From assembly GCF_010686655.1 (NCBI RefSeq), contig NZ_JAAGVY010000012.1, positions 54,237 to 118,236 of the forward strand: a stretch of 64,000 nucleotides of DNA, written 5' to 3'. Origin of the DNA: Cryomorpha ignava. GTDB lineage: Bacteria > Bacteroidota > Bacteroidia > Flavobacteriales_D > Cryomorphaceae. The notes under the pieces were generated by a model. It saw only the letters and a list, made by a program, of their open reading frames with translations, did not search any database and was not told the origin of the DNA. Made by a program: the position numbers and the translations under genes. This document shows, one piece after another, positions 1-7,841 of the stretch. How positions within the stretch are numbered: position 1 is the stretch's first letter; every line of letters starts with the position of its first letter.

Positions 1-1863
1 CTCTGGAATATGGCCGGCCATGACAAACATTTTTTCATAGCTTTTGGCAGCTTCATAATCTAGCATTGTCGTATTTCTATTATGAATGGCCCTGCCCTGA
101 TAGAGGGTTATAAGGCTATCTAACATATTTTTCGAGGTATTATCTAATGATTTATTGGAGTAATTCTTTACATACTTTCGGGCATCGGGATTGTTCTCTC
201 CATTTCTTTCAAGACTTGCATAAGCAGCCAGGATTGATGCTTGCGGAAGACTATCCAAATACAGTAGATTATCTAAGTTCCGTAAGGCAAGCGTATAAGC
301 CTGATTTCTGATTTGTATCTCGGCCAGCCTTAGAAGTGCTTTTTGATTATTTGGATCATAGCTCAGTGCCTCAAGAATATCTTTTTCAGCCTTGTCAGCT
401 TCGTTATTTTTCAAGTACTGCCCACTGCGCATCACAAAGTAGTTTGGGTTTTTTGGTTCAAAATAAATCAAATCGGCCAGGTAGCCCAGCACTACATCGC
501 CGCCACCTGTGCCAGATTCAATCAACTTTAATTTAGGCAAGGCAAATTCTGATCGGCAATCTATTGCCTTCTGAAAATAGTTAAGTCCCGGCTCGTTTTG
601 CACCAAGGCTATTTGTCCCAGAAAATAATATTTCTTAGCCAAATCTTCGTTTTTATCTGAACTTGTGCATGTTACAGAATTCACATCGCGCAAAAGCTCA
701 TCTTTAAAATGCTGTCTGAAAAGCTCATTATCCACCTTTCTCTGACTGTCATTCCAGCTGTTTTGCGCTTCAATTATTTCAGTCTGCTGATCTTTTATTT
801 GTCTCGAATTATCATATTTCCGACTATTGAGATCTGTCCAAAAGCCAATTGCTTTCTCGTTTTCTGCAGCTATTTTTGAAGCTTCATCATAGTTCCACGT
901 GATGAAAGCATTTGCAGCACGCTCATAGTTTTCTTCAATTTTTTTGGTCAGATCTTCACTTAAACTAGCCTTATATTCTAGAAGAATCGGATTGTTCCGC
1001 TGTAGTTTTTCCGCTTTAGCAAATTCTTCAGCCGACCCAACAACGTCGTGGCGCATTTTTGCCATATCGTATTTTTCCAAAATAGAAAATAACAGAGCTT
1101 CTTTACTATCACGTTTTTCTTTGGCTCTTCGCAGCGTTTCTTGAAATGCCTCATCGCTCATCATTTCCATATTATCCATTGAGCTACCGCTTTTTTTCCA
1201 TTCAAAGTATTTCTGGCTCAATACTGCAAGCTCTTCTTTCAGCATAAAATCAGGCTGCCTTTCAGTATCTAAAAAAACGACAGAGCGCATCTTTAAATCA
1301 AACCGTTGAGTAATGGAATCGCGGGTAGCGACAAAACTTGCCAGTTTTATGAATGGCTCCGTTTTAAGCGTATCGCCTTCTACATTTACAAAGTACTGCT
1401 CATAGGCGCCATAAAGCTCATACTGATGATATCCGGTGTTCTCAGGAAAAGTGAATTTAAACGATTCGACCGGAATCAGAATTTGATTAATAGACGGATC
1501 GACTTCGTAGTTTAAAGCATACTTACTAATAGATATCGGATTTCTATTTTGGAGATAGCTTAATGGTCGCGAATAATCCATATCTGATATAACACGTGCA
1601 TTTTCTTTTTCTTCAAAAGCGTCGTAAATGTAATTGTAAACAGTGCTTTTCGCGTCTTCAGGTATATTGGCGTGCAGGCTATTTAAATCGCCTATTAATC
1701 TTACGGTTAATTCCTGTGCCTCACCTACAATATACGGAATCTCGTAGTCAGCAATGGTATCTTTTTTAGCATTTGGCTGAGCCAGTAGTTCAGATGAGCA
1801 AAGCTGAAAAGCAAAGAGGGCAGTACTCAGTGATATCCACAATTTATTTGAAAGACGGTTCAT
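1..1863 (-). CDS. Exported TPR-repeat protein, C-terminus cut by the window edge
   Basis: The reading frame is open from an ATG at 1863 to position 1, giving 621 codons with no stop, so the C-terminus lies outside the window. Residues 1-29 form a Sec signal peptide ending in ELLAQ. The middle (about 200-430) is charged and helical. From about residue 470 the sequence becomes TPR-like, with paired helices and spacing such as EALSYDPNNQKALLRLAEI. TPR proteins are usually assembly scaffolds. It is the last visible gene of the T6SSiii leftward operon, 39 bp after the previous stop, so a periplasmic or outer-membrane accessory role is inferred. I do not recognise a named family for the N-terminal part. 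Confidence 0.8.
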   Translation of the reverse strand, partial: MNRLSNKLWISLSTALFAFQLCSSELLAQPNAKKDTIADYEIPYIVGEAQELTVRLIGDLNSLHANIPEDAKSTVYNYIYDAFEEKENARVISDMDYSRPLSYLQNRNPISISKYALNYEVDPSINQILIPVESFKFTFPENTGYHQYELYGAYEQYFVNVEGDTLKTEPFIKLASFVATRDSITQRFDLKMRSVVFLDTERQPDFMLKEELAVLSQKYFEWKKSGSSMDNMEMMSDEAFQETLRRAKEKRDSKEALLFSILEKYDMAKMRHDVVGSAEEFAKAEKLQRNNPILLEYKASLSEDLTKKIEENYERAANAFITWNYDEASKIAAENEKAIGFWTDLNSRKYDNSRQIKDQQTEIIEAQNSWNDSQRKVDNELFRQHFKDELLRDVNSVTCTSSDKNEDLAKKYYFLGQIALVQNEPGLNYFQKAIDCRSEFALPKLKLIESGTGGGDVVLGYLADLIYFEPKNPNYFVMRSGQYLKNNEADKAEKDILEALSYDPNNQKALLRLAEIQIRNQAYTLALRNLDNLLYLDSLPQASILAAYASLERNGENNPDARKYVKNYSNKSLDNTSKNMLDSLITLYQGRAIHNRNTTMLDYEAAKSYEKMFVMAGHIPE

Positions 1864-1902
1864 ATCTTGAGGTTTTATGTGATTATTCTATAGCTTTTTT
1901 TC

Positions 1903-2754
1903 CTAATTCGTATTATTGATCCCCAATACTTGCTTTTGGTAAAGTCTTTTTTCAAGAAATGAATCCACAGCTTTTACTTCAGAGATTAACCATCCTGTGT
2001 TTAAGCTATAATCTTGCGGAACATATTCCACTTTCATAATCCACCCGGAAATTTGAAGGAAATGGTACGTTATTCCTGTCTTTATTATCACATCCGTAAC
2101 AGTTTTCCCGGCAATTAAATTGAGGTATTTGTCTGTATTAGATTCTTTTTGACTATCGGACACTACGCTCTGAAAAAGGGTTGAAGATGACAATGCTGAA
2201 TAAAGCTCTGGGAAATACGTGGCGTGGCTGCTCGCCGAAATGTAAAATTTGTCATGAGATTCCATCTTTTCAAGCGATTTTGATTTGATTCCCACAATTG
2301 ACCATTCTATGGAGTAATCGCTATTCATCTGAATTTCGAGTGTAATCGTCATATCAATTGGTATGCTATCAACAGTAACTTGTGCAGGAACAGTTGCATA
2401 CCAGAGGGCATCGTAGATATCAATATGCACTGGCCTTTCTGAATCTGAAACGTCTTCCACAAAATTTTCCCTGACCGAGTCGAGAGATAAAGTAGTTTTG
2501 CGTTTATTAAACAGCGCATTTAGCACTCTCTTCCTATCCACCTTTTCTCTTGGATAAGTAATTTGAACATATTTATAGAATTGTGACTCTTCATCAAAAT
2601 TAAACCGATCAATAAACTCCTCTATATGATTTACATGAGTTTGAACTGCCTCAGTAAAATTATCTTGGGCATAAAGATTTTTCGGGATAAATCCAGATGC
2701 GATCAAAACAATACCAATATAGATAATGATCTTTTTCATTTTGTGTAACGTCAT
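1903..2754 (-). CDS. Exported protein of unknown function in the T6SSiii operon
   Basis: This 283-aa protein has an N-terminal signal peptide (hydrophobic IIIYIGIVLIASGF, ending NLYAQ). An ATG five codons inside (2739) would give a more typical MKK start. The mature part begins with a helix containing HIEEFIDRFNFDEES, followed by mixed alpha/beta sequence, and has no cysteine pairs or catalytic motif I recognise. It starts 7 bp after the stop of the 515-aa gene upstream, whose C-terminal half has a loosely similar layout (a helix with an RNF element, then beta strands), so the two may be distant relatives. A periplasmic role in the T6SSiii envelope complex is inferred from the operon only. 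Confidence 0.7.
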   Translation of the reverse strand: MTLHKMKKIIIYIGIVLIASGFIPKNLYAQDNFTEAVQTHVNHIEEFIDRFNFDEESQFYKYVQITYPREKVDRKRVLNALFNKRKTTLSLDSVRENFVEDVSDSERPVHIDIYDALWYATVPAQVTVDSIPIDMTITLEIQMNSDYSIEWSIVGIKSKSLEKMESHDKFYISASSHATYFPELYSALSSSTLFQSVVSDSQKESNTDKYLNLIAGKTVTDVIIKTGITYHFLQISGWIMKVEYVPQDYSLNTGWLISEVKAVDSFLEKRLYQKQVLGINNTN

Positions 2755-2761
2755 TTTTTGG

Positions 2762-4309
2762 TTAAAAGGGTTGTGTTTGGTTCACACCTATATCTGAAAG
2801 CAGAACCTCCCAATAAACCTCAGGAGTTGAGTCGCCGGTAAAAAGTTCTACTCTTCTTATTATAACTGTTACATTCTTTTGAGTAATATCGCTGTAGCTC
2901 AATTGCTTACCATCTAGGTCGCCAAAGCCTTTAAATTGCTGGCTAAATGTTACAGTTGCAGACCACGTTCCATCAGGGTTGCGTTTGAAATTAGAAACCT
3001 TGTGAATTTCAGAAAACACGATTTCAACTTTCTGATATGCTCCGGTAATCATGCGTTCAAGCCGTAGAAGATAGTCACCAATTAAATAGTTTGCTATCAC
3101 ATCAGAATTTACAGATGACACACCTACATTTGCACGCTCATTGATAAATAAATCTTGCACGGTTGTCTCTCTTTCTCTTTGTTTTTGCTGAGCCGTAAAG
3201 TTTCTGTTCACGAGCATTACAAAGCAGTCTTGCAAGCGGTATAGCTTATCTTCAGCTTCACGCTGAATGGCTTCTTTTTCTTCGGGAGTGATCGTGTCAT
3301 CGAGTTTAGGCACATTTCGGGCACCCAGGTTCCTGTTATTTTCCTCGTTGCTGGTGGTTTCTTCAATTACCGGAACGGCTACACTTATTTCAGGTTCACT
3401 TTCAGACTCTGACTCGTCAATAGCTTCTTGAACACTTTCATCCGCTAAAATGGGAGTTTCACTTTCTGGTGTTTCTTCTTTTTCGTTTTCATTTGTATTA
3501 ATTACTATCGCCTCATCGCCATCACTGCTTATGTTTTTCGTATCTGCTGAATCGTCCTCATCAGCAGTTGCCTCTTGCAACTTTTTTGAGTTATCCATTT
3601 TAGCGTAGCCCTCATTAAGCATGGCAATAATATCGTCTCTGTAATAGTCCAGTTCCAGCGGAGAAACTTTTACATTTACGGTGTATGATGAACCAATCCA
3701 ATTGCTTGTTTTATAGCATTCTACAACGATATTATCACTTAAAACTAAGTCAATATCTTCCTTATTGATATTATCATTTACTAGTTTTCTTACTGGTTCA
3801 TGTGCCACTATGGGGTTCGATTTAAGATAACCGGCAGTAATAATTTTTCGATCTTTGGTTAAGCAGCGATAGCTAAAATGATCTGGAAAATCCAATAAGC
3901 CCATATTAATAGAGCAGAAAGATTTTCCGCGTTTATTAAACACGAGAAATCCGGGCGTTTCCATGTCCTGATCTAATATAAGAGTTATACTCTTTGTAGA
4001 AAGATTAATTTGAGTTGTATCTCCCTGAGAATCGACCGATTTTAGGTAGACCGCCTTGCCCGAAATAATTGGAGCACTTGTGGTAGCGATCGGGTTAGCA
4101 TATTCTGAAGAATATACAATTTGCCTTTCGGACTGTGTACAATCTAATACTGTAAAATCACTGTACGCAGCAGTGCTAATTTGTTCTGGATTGGCGTAAA
4201 TATTGTCATTGGACTCGTTTCTTAATTCGAATCTGTTAGTTACTGTATTAAAAAAAGGCATAAACCCGATCAACAGGCAGAAAATTTTCGTATTCAATGG
4301 GTTTAACAT
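2762..4309 (-). CDS. Exported protein with long acidic linker, unknown function
   Basis: This 515-aa protein has a signal peptide within the first 25 residues. Residues 26-235 form a beta-rich domain. Residues about 240-335 are a very acidic, low-complexity linker rich in Glu, Ser and Asp. Residues about 340-515 form a second alpha/beta domain containing LQDCFVMLVNRNFTAQQ. The two globular ends joined by a flexible acidic linker suggest a protein that spans or tethers across the periplasm. It lies 28 bp downstream of the TPR gene and 7 bp upstream of the 283-aa gene. No named family is recognised. Confidence 0.7.
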   Translation of the reverse strand: MLNPLNTKIFCLLIGFMPFFNTVTNRFELRNESNDNIYANPEQISTAAYSDFTVLDCTQSERQIVYSSEYANPIATTSAPIISGKAVYLKSVDSQGDTTQINLSTKSITLILDQDMETPGFLVFNKRGKSFCSINMGLLDFPDHFSYRCLTKDRKIITAGYLKSNPIVAHEPVRKLVNDNINKEDIDLVLSDNIVVECYKTSNWIGSSYTVNVKVSPLELDYYRDDIIAMLNEGYAKMDNSKKLQEATADEDDSADTKNISSDGDEAIVINTNENEKEETPESETPILADESVQEAIDESESESEPEISVAVPVIEETTSNEENNRNLGARNVPKLDDTITPEEKEAIQREAEDKLYRLQDCFVMLVNRNFTAQQKQRERETTVQDLFINERANVGVSSVNSDVIANYLIGDYLLRLERMITGAYQKVEIVFSEIHKVSNFKRNPDGTWSATVTFSQQFKGFGDLDGKQLSYSDITQKNVTVIIRRVELFTGDSTPEVYWEVLLSDIGVNQTQPF

Positions 4310-4337
4310 GGCTATAGTATTAAATTAAGCACAATTA

Positions 4338-4964
4338 TTATTTTATTTTTTTAGATGCCCGTTCAATTCCTTTCTGAGCTTCACTAAATTCTAAATCTGT
4401 AGAAGAATATTTTAGACTTCTTTCAAAAAGCACTTTTGAACTCATCCATTCTTTTTTTCTAATCTCTTCAGTTGCCATTTCAATACAAAGCGAATAAAGC
4501 CACTGCTTCATTTCATTAGATTTTACCGAACCCAATAAGCTGAGGTATTCTTTATAGGTGTTCTCCAGACTATTTATCTCCTTATTTTGGTAGTATTTAT
4601 ATGCCTCCGACAATAAATTCTGACTCAAAATATTTTTTACATTTAATATATACTTCCCCTCTTCGCCATATTTGCTAATGTATTTTCGGCAGTTCTCATC
4701 TGTATTTGTTTCATCAGTAATCTCGGTATAGAGCAACTCTTCTTCAGCCCTTCTAATCTGCTCCAAAACGTAATTGTTTGAAGGCTGATTTTCAATAACC
4801 ACCTGGTAATTTATCAGTGCCTCTTCATATTTCCCATCGTGAAACAAACTATTTGCCTGAATTAAATGACCATAGGTTTCATTCTCGGGCTGCGCCACGG
4901 CATACGAATAAGAGCACAAGAGATTGCCCAGTATTAGAATTAGAAAATGAAACTTTTTTATCAT
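4338..4964 (-). CDS. Small exported TPR-like protein
   Basis: This 208-aa protein has a signal peptide (MIKKFHFLILIL, ending AVAQ) and a first TPR-like helix pair at about residues 30-70 (GHLIQANSLFHDGKYEEAL, then YQVVIENQPSNNYVL). More helical pairs follow to the C-terminus, which is lysine-rich. TPR modules bind protein partners. The gene lies 16 bp after the candidate lipoprotein gene and before the two unknown exported proteins, so it probably belongs to the same envelope assembly. The function is inferred from position only. Confidence 0.72.
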   Translation of the reverse strand: MIKKFHFLILILGNLLCSYSYAVAQPENETYGHLIQANSLFHDGKYEEALINYQVVIENQPSNNYVLEQIRRAEEELLYTEITDETNTDENCRKYISKYGEEGKYILNVKNILSQNLLSEAYKYYQNKEINSLENTYKEYLSLLGSVKSNEMKQWLYSLCIEMATEEIRKKEWMSSKVLFERSLKYSSTDLEFSEAQKGIERASKKIK

Positions 4965-4980
4965 GTTATGCTGCTATTTT

Positions 4981-5466
4981 TTATTTTTTGCAATCCCTGT
5001 GGGCACGTTGTAAATCTTTAAAATAAGCTCTGCTAAAAGCAGATTCACGTTCTTTAAAAAACGACAAAACGGCGTCGTAAGCCATTTGATCAGTAATTCG
5101 ATTATATAATGTCGAATCACAAGATTCCTTATAGCTTTCTAAATTCCTTTGTAATTCAATTTTAATATCGCTGTCGCTAAAACCTTTATATGATGATTTA
5201 CTCACTTTATCTTTGAGCTTTTCTACTCTTTCTGACTTTAGTTTCTCTACTTCCTTTTTGGTTTCCGAATTTTGAATGACATCTTCTGTTAAGGTATCTT
5301 TCTCAATGTTTTCTATTGAAGTGATAACGCTCTCGTTCTTAACATCCTTCAAAGACTCATCCTTTCCACTTGAATCCTCAAGTCCACAACCCCAGCCGAA
5401 TACGAGGAAAATCAACATACAACAGGTTGCGAATAGGTTTCGTATAAATATGTAATTCGCGCTCAT
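4981..5466 (-). CDS. Lipoprotein-like protein, candidate T6SSiii TssQ
   Basis: This 161-aa protein has a hydrophobic N-terminus (FATCCMLIFLVF) followed by a possible lipidation cysteine at residue 27 (FGWGC). The lipobox is imperfect because Trp sits at -2. The mature region (about 35-100) is highly charged and probably coiled-coil, rich in Lys, Glu and Ser. The C-terminal part ends in AHRDCKK. T6SSiii loci encode a small outer-membrane lipoprotein, TssQ, and this is the only small lipoprotein-like product in the leftward operon. That role is inferred from size, signal and position, not from recognised motifs. Its ATG overlaps the stop of the permease gene by 4 bp, which suggests translational coupling. 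Confidence 0.6.
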   Translation of the reverse strand: MSANYIFIRNLFATCCMLIFLVFGWGCGLEDSSGKDESLKDVKNESVITSIENIEKDTLTEDVIQNSETKKEVEKLKSERVEKLKDKVSKSSYKGFSDSDIKIELQRNLESYKESCDSTLYNRITDQMAYDAVLSFFKERESAFSRAYFKDLQRAHRDCKK

Positions 5467-7070
5467 GATCTATTGTAAATTAAGTCGCCGGGCGGGCATG
5501 AAAGGAAAGATTTTAAGAGGTTTCTAAACAACACAAAAGAAACACCGCCGAAAACGGCAATGGCCAACCAGAGCCATATATTGGTAAAAACTTCCATATA
5601 GCCTAAAAATTCAGGCAAGTGGAGTGCATACATAGTCAAGCGAATCGCAAGAATTATTCCCGTCAAAAAAACCAACGAAAGCAAAGTTGCACTCGCAATA
5701 AGTCTGAAAATTATTCTCAAATATCCTTTGTAAAGAAATTCTTTGGGCATTCCAAAAGCCAGAAAAGTTCCCAGATTCATACTTATTTTCTCAAGGTGAC
5801 TTTTCATCAGGTTGAAAAGATAAATCAGAATCGCGAATCCGGCAAAAAACACTAAACTCAAAATAAGAAAAATGGACATAAAAGATACCACTCCAAAATT
5901 CTCTTTTGCTTCTACTTGACTGAGATCCAACTCCATTTTATACTTCTCCAGAACCACATCCTGAAAAGGAGAAATAGCTGAAAGATCTTCTATTTTAAAA
6001 GAGAGAATATCAAACATGTTTCCGGTAGAGTAATCCTTACTCTCAGGGTCGCCATATACCATAGATTCGTGAGGAATAAGCAGAGAATGGTCATACATCA
6101 GTGCAGCATTGTACGGGTATAAATCTTCTGCCAATTTTGTACTAATTCTTCGCCGGGCACTTAAATCTAAGTTCTCGGAAAGGTCATAAAAGGTCATCAC
6201 CTTGTTTTGTGATAGAAGGTTCAAATCAGGCTTCGCTGCGCGCTCGTCTCCATAAGTCAGTCCGAATTCACTTTTTAAGAGTGCTGATATCTCTGTTTTT
6301 ACGCGAGCTTCATTATCATTTACTTTTACGTACACTGAGAGTTCATTACTTTCGAAAGAAGAAGAGCCAGAGACATTGCTTTCGCCATAATTATTTAGCG
6401 TAACTACAAGTCTGTTTTCGGCAAAAACCTGCGATCTGTTCGGCAAAGATTTTACAACTGCAAGAACGGTAAGCGGTAGGTTGTCGCCATCCTGAATCAT
6501 TATTTTGTTAGTCTTTAAATCGGCAATATCACATTCTAAATCTTTAACCAGATTGATACTTATTATCACACCATCCTGTAGTTTTTCCGGGGTCAGGTTT
6601 TTGACATCTCCGAAATCGTAGATTAAATTATCTTCCTCACAAATGCTGTTTATCAAATCTTTATCTTCCCAAAAGTTAAAACTTTGGACAAATGCCAATA
6701 TCGTTCCTCCGCCTTCGCTTCTATAAAACTTCCAGAGAGCCCTATAAGACCCGGTACTTTTTGAAAATGAGAATTCATGGCTCGCCGCATTCTCATCAAA
6801 AAATTTCTTTATTTCGGCATAGTTATGTCTATAGCTATGATTTGAAACCGGAATATTAAACCATTTAATAAATGGGTCGTTCATTTTATAATTCAGGTAG
6901 TCTAATCCGGCCTTGCCCAAAACCACAGAAAACAACGAAAAGAAAAGGAGTACCGTTAGCATGACAAGAATTCCACTCTTCTTACCTTTTACAGAATTGT
7001 ATTCTCGCCTATGGAAAATCCTTTCCTTCGGATGTTTAAACTTAAAAAATAAGGAGCGCTCAGGTTTCAT
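5463..7070 (-). CDS. FtsX/MacB-type ABC transporter permease
   Basis: This 535-aa protein has one transmembrane helix near residues 33-53 (ILVMLTVLLFFSLFSVVLG), a periplasmic domain of about 340 residues, and three more helices near 395-423, 455-482 and 498-520. Four helices with a large domain between TM1 and TM2 is the layout of the type VII ABC family (MacB, LolCE, FtsEX). These proteins move or activate substrates in the periplasm by mechanical coupling and do not pump across the inner membrane. The gene overlaps its ATPase gene by 4 bp. An FtsEX-like role in controlling a peptidoglycan enzyme, or a LolCDE-like role for the neighbouring lipoprotein, are both possible. Confidence 0.8.
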   Translation of the reverse strand: MKPERSLFFKFKHPKERIFHRREYNSVKGKKSGILVMLTVLLFFSLFSVVLGKAGLDYLNYKMNDPFIKWFNIPVSNHSYRHNYAEIKKFFDENAASHEFSFSKSTGSYRALWKFYRSEGGGTILAFVQSFNFWEDKDLINSICEEDNLIYDFGDVKNLTPEKLQDGVIISINLVKDLECDIADLKTNKIMIQDGDNLPLTVLAVVKSLPNRSQVFAENRLVVTLNNYGESNVSGSSSFESNELSVYVKVNDNEARVKTEISALLKSEFGLTYGDERAAKPDLNLLSQNKVMTFYDLSENLDLSARRRISTKLAEDLYPYNAALMYDHSLLIPHESMVYGDPESKDYSTGNMFDILSFKIEDLSAISPFQDVVLEKYKMELDLSQVEAKENFGVVSFMSIFLILSLVFFAGFAILIYLFNLMKSHLEKISMNLGTFLAFGMPKEFLYKGYLRIIFRLIASATLLSLVFLTGIILAIRLTMYALHLPEFLGYMEVFTNIWLWLAIAVFGGVSFVLFRNLLKSFLSCPPGDLIYNRS

Positions 7071-7831
7071 GATTTAACTCCTTCCTTAAAAGTGAATGCT
7101 TCTTTTTTCAGAACGCGCGTAGTAGCGTATCCATTTTTCGTTGGAAGAATCTCAATAATCATATTCCCATATTCATGAGCTAACTCAGAGTGATGGGTAA
7201 CAATCACGGCCACTTTGTTTTTCTCTTTTATATGATCACTGAGAATTCCGAAAAGCGCTTTTGAGTTTTCGATATCCAGATTTCCAGTTGGTTCATCTGC
7301 CAGTAGAATCGAAAATTGGCCTACAAGGGCTCTCACAAATGCTACTCGCTGTTTCTGTCCACCCGATATTTCCTGCGGCGACCTATCCAGAATATCATCG
7401 GGTAAACTCATCTTTTTTAATAGGAGTTTTACCTCTGACTCAATTTTATTTTGCTCGTCGGGTGTGAAATTAGCCGCCATCAAAATATTCTCAAGAACAG
7501 AGAAATTTGACATCAGATTGGTCGTTTGAAAAATAAAACTAAAGAGTTTTTCTCTGATCGATGTAAGCTTATTTTCATCTCTCTTCCAAAGATATTCGGG
7601 ATTGAAATTTTCATTTAAAATAGAAAATTCAGAACTGGAATCATCAAAATTTTTAAATGTATTACTCATCAAACCTATGCTTTCTAGCAGCGTACTTTTT
7701 CCAATCCCCGACGGCCCTATAATAAAGACCATTCCCGCTCGCGGAATGAGTAGGTCAGGAATATTCAATATGACTTTGCTGTCGTAGCCAAATTGAATAT
7801 TTTTAAAAAAAAATGCAGCATCATTTTGCAT
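7067..7831 (-). CDS. LolD/MacB-family ABC transporter ATP-binding protein
   Basis: This 254-aa ATPase has Walker A at residues 39-47 (GPSGIGKST), an ABC signature SGGQKQRV near residue 150, Walker B with ILLADEPTGNLD near 170, and the switch histidine in VIVTHH. The DEPTGNLD form is typical of the LolD/MacB/FtsE branch, which matches the FtsX-like permease encoded immediately downstream with a 4-bp overlap. I chose the ATG at 7831. A TTG six codons upstream (7849) would overlap the end of tssR by 8 bp. It would power the permease from the cytoplasm. An ABC pair inside a T6SSiii operon is not a core component that I know of. Confidence 0.85.
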   Translation of the reverse strand: MQNDAAFFFKNIQFGYDSKVILNIPDLLIPRAGMVFIIGPSGIGKSTLLESIGLMSNTFKNFDDSSSEFSILNENFNPEYLWKRDENKLTSIREKLFSFIFQTTNLMSNFSVLENILMAANFTPDEQNKIESEVKLLLKKMSLPDDILDRSPQEISGGQKQRVAFVRALVGQFSILLADEPTGNLDIENSKALFGILSDHIKEKNKVAVIVTHHSELAHEYGNMIIEILPTKNGYATTRVLKKEAFTFKEGVKS

Positions 7832-7841
7832 AAAAAGTGGA

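Noticed and set aside
1306..1515. Short rightward frames in 300-1520
   Set aside because: They lie on the opposite strand of the truncated TPR gene, whose uninterrupted 621-codon frame, signal peptide and TPR pattern are convincing.
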